This document shows positions 12,623 through 18,990 of a stretch of DNA of 37,184 bases, piece after piece. The notes below the pieces were generated by a model that saw only the letters and a program-made list of their open reading frames with translations, did not search any database and was not told the DNA's origin. Source of the DNA: a virus; IMG/VR virus record IMGVR_UViG_3300025151_005402, positions 1-37,184 of that record; one strand, written 5' to 3'. Position 1 is the first letter of the stretch, and each line of letters opens with the position of its first letter. The position numbers were made by a program, and so were the translations under genes.

Positions 12623-13334
12623 TTTTTTCCTCCTGTAAAATTTTGGCCCTGCACTTAAAAATTTCCTCGACCGCCGCCGCCTCGTTCTTGTTGGCGACCA
12701 CGTTCTTGCGGAACATCTGCAACTCGCTGCGCAGCCTATCGACCGAGTTTGCAGAGGTTGCTTGGATCGCACCCTGACGCACGGCGGGTAGCTGCTGCAT
12801 TTCTTGAGAGATGTTTGCATCGATCATCAGTTGCACGACGACGTTATCGGTCTGGGGGGCATTGCTCTCAGGTGTCGCCGGTTTTTTTTCCGGGGCCGGG
12901 GCAGGTTTTTCCGGCACCGCAGCAGGAGCAACCTTGTCACCGTCGCCCATCGCCATTTCTAAATCGTCAACCGACGAATAGAACGTGCCGTGGATCAGGA
13001 CAGCCTTGAGGACGGCCCGGTCGACAGCGCGTTTCTCAGCCATCGCTACCGGGTAAGCGTTTTTGTTATTGCCGGGAGCCGCCTCGCCGAACGTCACGAT
13101 CCGACGGTCCTTATATTTCGCCTCACATTTGACAACCGCGCTTTTGTCCCGCACGTCGCAGATAGTTAGATCGACAATCTCGACCTCGTTGTGTGCCGCG
13201 ATCAGTTCGACAAAGCGGTGGTACATCACCCACGTTCCGTGACAGTCCCAGACCGTGTCGCGCGGCTTTACATCTTTCGGCAACAGGTCGCGCAGTTTTT
13301 CCAAGTCTTTCTTATTCGCAGCCTTACTCGGCAT
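12615..13334 (-). CDS. Rad52/ERF-like single-strand annealing protein
   Basis: 239 residues from the ATG with TGGAGG five bases upstream. The core (residues about 30-125) reads GTWVMYHRFVELIAAHNEVEIV, TFGEAAPGNNKNAYPVAMAEKRAVDRAVL then HGTFYSS: a His-containing first helix, a beta sheet, a GEAxP loop and an MAEKRAxxR helix, typical of the ERF/Sak/Rad52-like phage annealing proteins. A Pro/Ala-rich linker (about 150-175) leads to a helical tail. Such proteins anneal complementary strands with an exonuclease and SSB, which are its direct neighbours on either side. It overlaps both (11 and 8 bases). The exact subfamily is uncertain. Confidence 0.65.
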   Translation of the reverse strand: MPSKAANKKDLEKLRDLLPKDVKPRDTVWDCHGTWVMYHRFVELIAAHNEVEIVDLTICDVRDKSAVVKCEAKYKDRRIVTFGEAAPGNNKNAYPVAMAEKRAVDRAVLKAVLIHGTFYSSVDDLEMAMGDGDKVAPAAVPEKPAPAPEKKPATPESNAPQTDNVVVQLMIDANISQEMQQLPAVRQGAIQATSANSVDRLRSELQMFRKNVVANKNEAAAVEEIFKCRAKILQEEKNG

Positions 13335-14247
13335 CTGTACCTCCATAAGCGTTTGCCCAGTGGCGCTGTGCGTCTTCCAGCACGTCCGGGTCTTCGTTCC
13401 AGTAAATGTCTTCAAAATCTGCAGGGTGACAGCGCAGCATTTTGCGCAGCCCTGCTTCGCGATCCGTAGCGGCGTTTAGGTCGACTAGTGCCTCGTGACG
13501 TTCCAGCAAAGCAGCCATCAGCTTTGCTTCGGCGGCTTTGATCTCATGCTTTGCGATTGAATATTTTCTAGCGTTGAGGCTGTTAGCGGAGATAACGTAC
13601 ACCGGGCCGCCGAAGGCTTTATGGTAAACCGTCGATTGCTTCACCCAGTTGTTGATTGGCGTCGAGGGGTTGCTGGACGTGCGCCAAGTTACTTCGCCAT
13701 CCTTGTTTCTTACCCGTCGCGGCCAACGCGTTTTAAGTTCTAAAATAATTCCGTTTTCGAGAACAAAGTCGGCAAACCCGGTGATCGGGACAGGTGCCCA
13801 ATCAGGTTGCCAGTCGGCGTATTTTTCCAGCGCAACGACATCGCTACCGAACGCGTCGATCTCCTCCATCGCGTTCGTCACCGTGTCGGCGATGCACGAG
13901 GCGTAATGGTCACGCACTTCTTTGTCGTCGTCCCAGACCTCAGTCTTTGCGACGAAGTCTTCGGCGGCCGCTATCGCATCGTCGGGCTGGAGGGGAGTTA
14001 CCTCGCGATCCCCGGCCATCTCTGCACCGCGCTCCGCATATATCATGTCGAGCGCCATGTTTACGGCGCTGCCGGAAATCATGCGCAGGTTAGCCTTCCA
14101 CAAGCGGCGTTCTGCCTGACTGTGTAGGACGTAGGAGTAAATCCATCGTGCTATTGGCAGGTTCAACTGCGACGGTGAGGTGTGATCAAGTTCAACATTC
14201 GCCCACGCCGGATGGCCTTCGTGCATCAAAACAGGTGATAGTGGCAA
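13324..14247 (-). CDS. RecB-like PD-(D/E)XK exonuclease
   Basis: 307 residues. The nuclease core is visible: D160 in ITGFADFVL, E170 and K172 in GIILELKTR, then Q204-x3-Y208 (VKQSTVYH), the QxxxY motif of RecB-family nucleases. The N-terminal SPSQLNLPIARWIYSYVL and an early helix with RMISGSAVNMALDM match the start of PDDEXK_1/Cas4-like enzymes. It would resect DNA ends for the annealing protein encoded next, as lambda Exo does for Beta. The start is a TTG at 14247 with GGGAG seven bases upstream; an ATG seven codons later lacks a clear ribosome site. No Cys cluster is seen. Confidence 0.8.
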   Translation of the reverse strand: MPLSPVLMHEGHPAWANVELDHTSPSQLNLPIARWIYSYVLHSQAERRLWKANLRMISGSAVNMALDMIYAERGAEMAGDREVTPLQPDDAIAAAEDFVAKTEVWDDDKEVRDHYASCIADTVTNAMEEIDAFGSDVVALEKYADWQPDWAPVPITGFADFVLENGIILELKTRWPRRVRNKDGEVTWRTSSNPSTPINNWVKQSTVYHKAFGGPVYVISANSLNARKYSIAKHEIKAAEAKLMAALLERHEALVDLNAATDREAGLRKMLRCHPADFEDIYWNEDPDVLEDAQRHWANAYGGTDAE

Positions 14248-14281
14248 TGTGCAACTCCCAAGATAAAAAAGGGGGGCGGCG

Positions 14282-15076
14282 TTAACTCGCCACCCCGTAA
14301 ACCGTATCGTTTGATTGGTCTTCCTCTGCCCTCAACACTTCGACGGGTTTCAGTGGAAGTCCCTGCGCCCCAAAACCGGGCGCTAACATTCCATAGCAGG
14401 GATACACCGCTTTAATGTCATCAATCGGAAACTTGAGCGGCTGAAGGTCGTCCCTCAAGCGTTCCATATAAAATTGTATCCCAATGGAAGACAAACCATA
14501 AATCTCAAGCACTCCGTTCATCAGGCGTGTGTGCCCTAGAAAAGACGACATGCCGTCGGAAACAAGGCACAAGTGACTGACGCCGGTTACTGTAAAGTCA
14601 GGATATTTTTTCACATCTACAGATCGCTGCTCATCAAAAAATATCGCCCAGTTAAAAAAACCGGGACGGTTCGCCGCTCCGGCCTTGATGGCTCGTGTCG
14701 TTTCCGTGTGGACTGTTCCAGTCCCGACGGTCACGTAGCGGTCTTGCCCACTGAGGGGCGGGGTAACAACGTATTTTGGATTCCAGCTTAAATACCCAAA
14801 GATCGGGATAGCGGTCGTTTCAACCCGACCTTCTAATTCCTGCGCTAATGCCGGGTGCGCTTCCAGAATTTTGCTGATGGTGTCCATCGACGGGCCTTGG
14901 CCGCCTCGCGAATTGACGAACCGCGTAATTGTGGTTTGGGCAACCTCTGCGCGTTCTGCAATCTCGCGCCACGACAAACCGGCCGTAACCTTGTAACGAG
15001 TCAGTGCGTCCCTAAGTTCGCGAGGCGAAATCATTGCGCTGCCTTGTGTGTTTTGATGGGGTCTAGTCAGTAACAT
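14282..15076 (-). CDS. CI-like repressor with atypical C-terminal domain
   Basis: 264 residues. Residues about 15-85 form a helix-turn-helix domain (KVTAGLSWREIAERAEVAQTTITRFVNSR). The C-terminal domain begins like alphaproteobacterial S24 repressors (TAIPIFGYLSW) and ends in strands containing FPIDDIKAVYPCYG, but no GDSM-type serine or partner lysine is seen, so LexA-like self-cleavage is doubtful. It is the first gene of the leftward operon, divergent from the Cro-like gene, across an operator-like region. The start at 15076 is supported by the AGCCACAAGG block (15086-15095, minus strand) eight to nine bases upstream; ATG at 15034, with AAGG upstream, is a good alternative. Confidence 0.72.
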   Translation of the reverse strand: MLLTRPHQNTQGSAMISPRELRDALTRYKVTAGLSWREIAERAEVAQTTITRFVNSRGGQGPSMDTISKILEAHPALAQELEGRVETTAIPIFGYLSWNPKYVVTPPLSGQDRYVTVGTGTVHTETTRAIKAGAANRPGFFNWAIFFDEQRSVDVKKYPDFTVTGVSHLCLVSDGMSSFLGHTRLMNGVLEIYGLSSIGIQFYMERLRDDLQPLKFPIDDIKAVYPCYGMLAPGFGAQGLPLKPVEVLRAEEDQSNDTVYGVAS

Positions 15077-15100
15077 TGCACCTACCCTTGTGGCTATAAA

Positions 15101-15148
15101 AAATTGTCAAGTTGCGAAGTTGCATCAAACTGGTGCATCGTGTTGCGC
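15101..15148. promoter_or_regulatory. Repressor/Cro intergenic operator region
   Basis: Between the divergent regulators lies AAATTGTCAAGTTGC (15101-15115), followed by more GTTGC/GTGC units (GTTGC at 15119, GTGCA at 15133, GTTGC at 15142). The 15-mer recurs exactly at 17847-17861 ahead of the late block. On the leftward strand the element contains TTGACA. No Shine-Dalgarno precedes the Cro-like ATG, so a leaderless rightward transcript is possible. Operator function is inferred. Confidence 0.5.
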
Positions 15149-15334
15149 ATGTCAAACAATATTTTCATCGAAGAGCTTCGTGGTCGATATCCGCTACAAG
15201 ACCTCGTGAATGAGTCAGGTGTTGCGCGGTCGACGCTTTGGCGCTGGGACCAAGGCATTCATCAACCGAACTTGCGCACGTTGAAGCGCATTGAAGCGGC
15301 TGCGCGTCGATTGGACGCTAGACGCAATGGGTAA
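15149..15334 (+). CDS. Cro-like helix-turn-helix protein
   Basis: 61 residues. EELRGRYPLQDLVNESGVARSTLWRWDQGIHQP is a compact helix-turn-helix: the motif LVNESGVARSTLWRW is the DNA-binding pair of helices, followed by HQPNLRTLKRIEAAARRL. Size, first position in the rightward early operon and divergence from the repressor match lambda Cro. The ATG at 15149 gives the natural domain length; no ribosome site precedes it. It overlaps the resolvase gene by eight bases. Competition with the repressor for the intergenic operator is inferred from this arrangement. Confidence 0.7.
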   Translation: MSNNIFIEELRGRYPLQDLVNESGVARSTLWRWDQGIHQPNLRTLKRIEAAARRLDARRNG

Positions 15335-15680
15335 GGCTTCCCGCGATAAAGGCGCACGGAACGAGCGGAAGATCGTCGAGATCATCCAGCAGCACGGGGT
15401 GGAAGCAAAGCGCGTTCCGCTGTCCGGGGCTGCGGCCGGTTTCAAGGGCGATATCCAGATGGGGTCGTGGACCATCGAATGCAAAGTCCGCGCGAACGGG
15501 TTCAAACAAATCTACGACTGGCTGGAAGGCGATTCGGATTTTCTTGTCATCGGTCGGGATCGTTCCCCGCCATTGGCCGTCCTCGACCTGCGCGACCTGC
15601 TGGACATCTTGGCCGGTCGCCACACCAAAACGATCAAACAAATGCGCAGCGCGTACGATCCGAAATGGGGCGACCGATGA
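15327..15680 (+). CDS. Hjc-like Holliday junction resolvase / PD-(D/E)XK nuclease
   Basis: 117 residues. The fold signature is clear: GARNERKIVEII with E13, then AKRVPLSGAAAGFKGDIQM with D42, and WTIECKVR with E51 and K53. The KRVPLSG segment before the catalytic Asp is characteristic of archaeal Hjc-type and related phage resolvases. Such enzymes cut four-way junctions formed during phage recombination and packaging. It starts within the end of the Cro-like gene and ends with an ATGA overlap into the next gene. Substrate specificity is inferred from similarity. Confidence 0.72.
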   Translation: MGKASRDKGARNERKIVEIIQQHGVEAKRVPLSGAAAGFKGDIQMGSWTIECKVRANGFKQIYDWLEGDSDFLVIGRDRSPPLAVLDLRDLLDILAGRHTKTIKQMRSAYDPKWGDR

Positions 15681-16171
15681 AAGTCATGTTAGCACCGACG
15701 GAGCAATTTGTAGCAGCGACAATCGGTCAGCAGCGTTACACCGCGTCTCGGATGCGCGGCCTGACGCACAAGGTATTCAACGACGACACGATGGATGTTG
15801 CGCGGCGTGACCAACATGCGGCGGGTTCTGAAATTGCGGTCGCGAAGGCATTGGGCTGCTATTGGCCCCCGTCATGGAACGCGGCGAAAAACGATCCCGA
15901 CATTCCTCCAGACATACAGGTGCGGTGGACAACCCACCATGCCGGAAAACTTATTTTGCGCGATGGTGACCCGGCGGGGCGGTATGTTCTGGTGCGAGGC
16001 ACCACGCCGGAATTTGAACTGATCGGCTGGGCGTCGAGCGACGAGGCAATGCAGCCCGATTACTTGACAAACTTCGGCCGCACGGACGCGCCGCCTTGCT
16101 ACGCCGTGCCGAACGATTGCCTTAACCCAATTCACACGCTGGAGGTTTACCAGCGCATCCCGCAGTTCTGA
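15677..16171 (+). CDS. Phage protein with putative nuclease-like fold
   Basis: 164 residues. After a basic region (YTASRMRGLTHKV), RRDQHAAGSEIAVAKALG has an Ala/Glu helix like the first helix of PD-(D/E)XK enzymes. PPDIQVRWTTHHAGKLILRDGD and RYVLVRGT supply strands, and FELIGWASSDEAM ends the core. The usual D-x(n)-ExK is replaced by D/R-type residues, so activity is uncertain. Proteins with this layout are common in phage early operons next to resolvases or replication genes. ATGA links it to the resolvase, and its stop shares a base with the next start. Confidence 0.5.
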   Translation: MKVMLAPTEQFVAATIGQQRYTASRMRGLTHKVFNDDTMDVARRDQHAAGSEIAVAKALGCYWPPSWNAAKNDPDIPPDIQVRWTTHHAGKLILRDGDPAGRYVLVRGTTPEFELIGWASSDEAMQPDYLTNFGRTDAPPCYAVPNDCLNPIHTLEVYQRIPQF

Positions 16172-16365
16172 TGCGCTGCCTGATTTGTCAAGACACCGGG
16201 CAGATCGAGCGCGAGGTGCGCGTGATCAATGAACAAGTGCGGGTGCAGAAAATTTTCGACTGGGGCGAGGACTGGGTTTACGAGGATGTCCAGACAGAGA
16301 TCGGCGGCATTGACGCCTGTCCTAGCTGCACACGCATGGCCGAAATTGAGTGGCGGGGCGCATGA
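16171..16365 (+). CDS. Small zinc-ribbon protein
   Basis: 64 residues. Two Cys pairs, C3-x2-C6 (MRCLICQDTG) and C50-x2-C53 (DACPSCTRM), flank a beta-type middle and should bind one zinc ion, as in small DnaJ-like or rubredoxin-knuckle ribbons. It lies between the putative nuclease and the replication initiator, joined to both by 1- and 4-base overlaps. Small zinc ribbons in this place often bind DNA or partner replication proteins; the specific role is unknown. Confidence 0.6.
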   Translation: MRCLICQDTGQIEREVRVINEQVRVQKIFDWGEDWVYEDVQTEIGGIDACPSCTRMAEIEWRGA

Positions 16366-17066
16366 GTATCGAGCTGATATCTAGTGCCTTAAACGACAGC
16401 AGCGCGACCGGGACGACGAAGCTCGTGCTGATAGGTCTCTGCAATCACGCAAATGCTGATGGCCTCTGTTGGCCCTCCGTAGCGCGACTGGCGGTCTATG
16501 CCAATTGCACCGAGCGGAATGTACAGCGATGCCTGTCGGAATTGATCGATCTGGGCGAGATCATTGTGATGCGAAAAGGGGGCGGTCGTTCTGCCACGCA
16601 CTATCAAATTATGTTGCAGGAACGCATTAAAACGAGGGGTGACGCCAGTGTCACCGGTGACGCCAGTGTCACCCCAGAGGTGACGCCCACGTCACCCCAG
16701 CCACGACGCCCACGTCACCCTAACCGTCATATAACCATCAATGAACCGTCATTAAGTAATACATCAAATCAGTTCGATCAGTTCTGGCAGCAATATCCGC
16801 GCAAGGTTGGCAAGGGAGCTGCACGAACAAAATTCAAGACGGCGATGAAGGCTGTCGAGTTTGACGAACTGATGGCAGGGCTTAGTCGGCTGAATGCAAA
16901 CCTGCCGAGCGATCCGAAATTCATACCGCACCCAGCGACGTGGCTACATCAGGAAAGGTGGAGTGATGAACCAGCTAACCATTCGAACCAATCCAGAGAT
17001 ACCGGAGAGGGAGCAAATCAAATCCTCACTGTCTACAGTCGGCTGCAGTCTCCGCGAGAGACATAA
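16362..17066 (+). CDS. Phage replication initiator (lambda O-like organisation)
   Basis: 234 residues. Residues 1-90 carry a winged helix-turn-helix of the HTH_36 type (TTKLVLIGLCNHANADGLCWPS, then RLAVYANCTERNVQRCLSELIDLGEI). Residues 92-120 are a Thr/Pro-rich linker encoded by four DNA iterons. The C-terminal part (QFDQFWQQYPRKVGKGAARTKF ... FIPHPATWLHQERW) is the domain found at the end of phage DnaA/DnaD-like or O-like initiators. It should bind the iterons in its own gene and start replication, recruiting a helicase with the next protein. ATG at 16362 overlaps the zinc-ribbon stop by four bases. Function is inferred from domain order and iterons. Confidence 0.75.
   Translation: MSIELISSALNDSSATGTTKLVLIGLCNHANADGLCWPSVARLAVYANCTERNVQRCLSELIDLGEIIVMRKGGGRSATHYQIMLQERIKTRGDASVTGDASVTPEVTPTSPQPRRPRHPNRHITINEPSLSNTSNQFDQFWQQYPRKVGKGAARTKFKTAMKAVEFDELMAGLSRLNANLPSDPKFIPHPATWLHQERWSDEPANHSNQSRDTGEGANQILTVYSRLQSPRET
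16638..16719. repeat. Four origin iterons inside the replication gene
   Basis: Copies 1 and 2 (16638-16655, 16656-16673) are identical: GGTGACGCCAGTGTCACC. Copy 3 (16679-16696) is GGTGACGCCCACGTCACC and copy 4 (16702-16719) is CACGACGCCCACGTCACC. Each is an imperfect palindrome with GGTGAC/GTCACC ends, the fourth degenerate at the left end. Starts are 18, 23 and 23 bases apart, and CCAGA/CCAGC spacers precede copies 3 and 4. An A/T-rich stretch (about 16720-16790) follows, suitable for unwinding, as in the lambda origin. Confidence 0.75.
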
Positions 17067-17466
17067 CGCAGATTTTGATTTCATCGGGTTCGAAGGCGTT
17101 CGTGACCTTGATGAACAGCAATTACATGCCCTTAGAGCCGAGTTAGAGGCGCACATGGCACCGGCTCAGGACGACGAGGTGTACAAAGCCCTGATGAAAG
17201 TGAAGCTCCTCACGAAGGCTCGTAAGCAGTCTGACGGGGAATTGGAAATGCAGCTCCGCACATACGCTGCCGAGCTAAAACGCTACCCAAGGGACGCCAC
17301 GCTGAAGGCACTCGACCGCATCTCCGATGACTACGAGTTTTTCCCGGCATGGAAAGAAATCAGGCTGCGGGTAGAGTTTTATTGCAGAAGACGCCAGACC
17401 TTGCTGAACGAGATTGATCGCGCGTTGCATCGCAAACGACAGGCCGAGTTGATTGCTGCATCCTGA
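16966..17466 (+). CDS. Replication-associated protein, possible helicase loader
   Basis: 166 residues from the ATG with AAGGTGGAG upstream; it overlaps the initiator gene by about 100 bases. The C-terminal half (MKVKLLTKARKQSDGELEMQ, then LKRYPRDATLKALDRISDDYEFFPAWKEI) resembles a domain found beside phage initiator genes, with the YPxDAxxxAL and FFPxWxEI pattern. It occupies the position of lambda P (helicase loader), but no ATPase motif is present and direct homology is not seen. A role with the initiator is inferred from position. Confidence 0.55.
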   Translation: MNQLTIRTNPEIPEREQIKSSLSTVGCSLRERHNADFDFIGFEGVRDLDEQQLHALRAELEAHMAPAQDDEVYKALMKVKLLTKARKQSDGELEMQLRTYAAELKRYPRDATLKALDRISDDYEFFPAWKEIRLRVEFYCRRRQTLLNEIDRALHRKRQAELIAAS

Positions 17467-17470
17467 TGTC

Positions 17471-17842
17471 ATGGAGGATTTGTTGGAAGAAGCACACCGC
17501 ACACTGCGGCGTTTGCCTTGGGCTGGTCCGAAGAAGAAACAGACATTCTGGCCGGAGGTCGTACACGACCGGAAAGAGAGTTACGGCTGGGAGGCCGCGA
17601 CCATTGTTCTTGGCCCACCGAGCGGCGATCGGATCGACAGGTTGGAGGCACTGTTGGAATGCTCTCTAACGCTCTCAGAGGCGTCTAGGATTGCGATCTG
17701 GGGACGCGCTGCTAGGGCTACATGGCGCAGTGTTGCGGCGGCTATCGGTGAGCCTCCTAGCGCGGTTAAGAAAAGACACTCCGAAGCAATAGCCGACATG
17801 ATTCTCGCATGGTCGCAAATGGACAAAAAGCCCAGAATTTAG
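17471..17842 (+). CDS. DUF6362-like HTH protein in the position of a late regulator
   Basis: 123 residues. The layout, an N-terminal EEAHRTLRRLP helix, KQTFWPEVVHD, GPPSGDRIDRLEALLECSLTL, then RIAIWGRAARATWRSVAAAIGEPPSAVKKRHSEAI, matches my memory of DUF6362 phage proteins. The last part is a sigma-like helix-turn-helix (WRSVAAAIGEPPSAVKKRH). It is the last gene of the early operon, directly upstream of the late promoter region and terminator leader, the place lambda uses for antiterminator Q. A late-gene regulator is therefore likely by context; the mechanism is unproven. ATG is four bases after the previous stop; a TTG at 17453 is an alternative. Confidence 0.55.
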   Translation: MEDLLEEAHRTLRRLPWAGPKKKQTFWPEVVHDRKESYGWEAATIVLGPPSGDRIDRLEALLECSLTLSEASRIAIWGRAARATWRSVAAAIGEPPSAVKKRHSEAIADMILAWSQMDKKPRI

Positions 17843-17846
17843 CGGG

Positions 17847-17861
17847 AAATTGTCAAGTTGC
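17847..17861 (+). promoter_or_regulatory. Operator-like 15-mer at the head of the late block
   Basis: AAATTGTCAAGTTGC is identical to the element between repressor and Cro-like genes (15101-15115), and in both places another GTTGC follows 3-4 bases later. Promoter boxes nearby are weak (TTGCAC at 17858 and CATGAT at 17882, 18 bases apart). It most likely marks a repressor- or Cro-controlled late promoter. Confidence 0.5.
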
Positions 17862-17945
17862 ACATGTTGCGTAAATCGTCCCATGATTTGCTGAGATCGG
17901 CAGCCTTATGCAACTGCTGGTCCCTTTCCTGAGTTGCGAAAAACT

Positions 17946-17976
17946 CCCCGGTGTACTCCCTGCGCCGGGGCTTTTT
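17946..17976 (+). terminator. Intrinsic terminator in the late leader
   Basis: CCCCGG (17946-17951) pairs with CCGGGG (17965-17970), followed by CTTTTT. An A-run before the stem adds pairing and makes it possibly bidirectional. It lies between the late operator-like element and the first confident late gene, so late transcripts starting near 17.88 kb would stop here unless read-through is induced. Confidence 0.7.
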
Positions 17977-17988
17977 CATGGGGGCGGC

Positions 17989-18201
17989 GTGACTGATGAC
18001 AATGGCTGGTACTCGATAACGCTCTCCGACGACGAGAGGCCCGACGTAAACCTAAAGGCCGGGGGATTTCCTGACACGCTGACGGCCCTGTGGTTTGTCG
18101 AGCAACTAGAAGAATGGATGGCTTTTTTAATCAGCCAAGTGGATCACGATAGTGAGGTAATCGACCTCCGAACCCACCGTGGAAACAAAACCATTAACTG
18201 A
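17989..18201 (+). CDS. Small acidic protein at the head of the late block
   Basis: 70 residues from a GTG (VTDDNGWYSITLSDDE...). An in-frame ATG at 17908 would place the intrinsic terminator inside the gene, so the GTG after the terminator, with GGGGGCGG upstream, is preferred. The product has a beta-rich start and an amphipathic helix (ALWFVEQLEEWMAFLISQV). No family is recognised. It precedes the small terminase-like gene by nine bases. Confidence 0.5.
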   Translation: MTDDNGWYSITLSDDERPDVNLKAGGFPDTLTALWFVEQLEEWMAFLISQVDHDSEVIDLRTHRGNKTIN

Positions 18202-18210
18202 CGGTTTGAA

Positions 18211-18633
18211 ATGGCATCAAACGATAAAAATGACAAAGCGTTAGATGCGGCTTCGCCAAAGCGCGGCAGACCGAAGAAGACGCCGCCGATGCGTTTGAAA
18301 GAGGCGTTCCAGATGCACGGGCAGGAGGCGCTGACGCGGCTGCTGCAGCTCATGCGCCAGAGCGAGGACGCGCGGGTCACACTGGCCGCGACGCAGGAAA
18401 TCCTGAACCGGGGCTACGGACGGCCGTCACAGGCCGTTGAGGTGACGCAGAACTTCCATGAGGACGTAATCGATCAGCTCCGCATGGTGCAGGACAGGAC
18501 GTTAGCGGCAGCGCGTGAGGCCGCGGCGGTGGCAGCAGAGGCAGAGGACGAACAGAAGCAATCCGAAATACTCGATGTGGTGCAAGATGATGGTGCAACG
18601 GTCATCGAAATGGCAGCAATATCAAAGGGTTAG
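18211..18633 (+). CDS. terS: Probable small terminase subunit
   Basis: 140 residues. The N-terminus is basic and AT-hook-like (SPKRGRPKKTPPMRLKE), followed by helices with ALTRLLQLMRQSEDARVTLAATQEILNRGYGRP, a pattern seen in DUF5681-like and small terminase proteins that bind phage DNA and oligomerise. The C-terminal half is an Ala/Glu-rich helix that may form the ring or contact TerL. It lies three short genes upstream of TerL on the same strand. Position and composition support TerS; sequence identity to a characterised TerS is not obvious. Confidence 0.55.
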   Translation: MASNDKNDKALDAASPKRGRPKKTPPMRLKEAFQMHGQEALTRLLQLMRQSEDARVTLAATQEILNRGYGRPSQAVEVTQNFHEDVIDQLRMVQDRTLAAAREAAAVAAEAEDEQKQSEILDVVQDDGATVIEMAAISKG

Positions 18634-18649
18634 GACGAGAAATGGCAAG

Positions 18650-18742
18650 ATGATTAGTCTCGCCGTATCGCAAAAACCGCAGATTTCCGCCAGTTTTGAC
18701 GTGCCCCACCCCCCGCACCAGATCGGCAAGGGGTGGCGTTGA
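18650..18742 (+). CDS. Possible 30-residue peptide
   Basis: A 31-codon frame encodes MISLAVSQKPQISASF..., ending in PHQIGKGWR. Its stop overlaps a likely TTG start of the next gene (TTGA), in keeping with the tight coupling here. Ribosome-site evidence is weak. It fills the gap between the terminase-type gene and the next small gene, which otherwise would be about 100 empty bases. Confidence 0.3.
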   Translation: MISLAVSQKPQISASFDVPHPPHQIGKGWR

Positions 18743-18990
18743 CTGTAACAGTCCCACCCTCTCCCCGCCGTTTCAAAATCTCAAAACCGGGTTACGCCGA
18801 TAACGGAAAAATTTTTTTCGGGGAACTGGTCGAGGTCGATGGACGCCGCTGTGTCGAGTTACAGCGCCCTGATCTCGCAGAGCAATGGATCGCCGCCGGG
18901 TGGGAGCCAACGGCGCGGCAGTCGGTTCCGACCATTACCGTCGACTTCGATTGGGTACGCCAAGTTTTTTCTGGAAAAATTGATGACTGA
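18739..18990 (+). CDS. Small conserved-looking protein before TerL
   Basis: 83 residues from a TTG with AAGGGG five to six bases upstream (a GTG at 18733 is also in frame but too close to the ribosome site). The protein is beta-rich: RRFKISKPGYADNGKIFFGELVEVDGRRCVELQ, then a helix (DLAEQWIAAGWEPT). The last eight bases overlap the TerL start (ATGACTGA), which fixes the TerL start codon. No family is recognised. It may help packaging, judging only by position. Confidence 0.5.
   Translation: MTVTVPPSPRRFKISKPGYADNGKIFFGELVEVDGRRCVELQRPDLAEQWIAAGWEPTARQSVPTITVDFDWVRQVFSGKIDD

Noticed and set aside
16062-16070. ACTTGACAA, resembling the inverted operator-like 15-mer
   Set aside because: Only nine bases match, inside a coding region; similar short matches (for example near 6859 and 16183) occur elsewhere, so chance is likely.
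18515-18742. A 75-residue rightward frame overlapping the TerS-like gene
   Set aside because: Most of it is out of frame with TerS-like coding sequence; only the last 30 residues, after an ATG at 18650, are kept as a low-confidence peptide.
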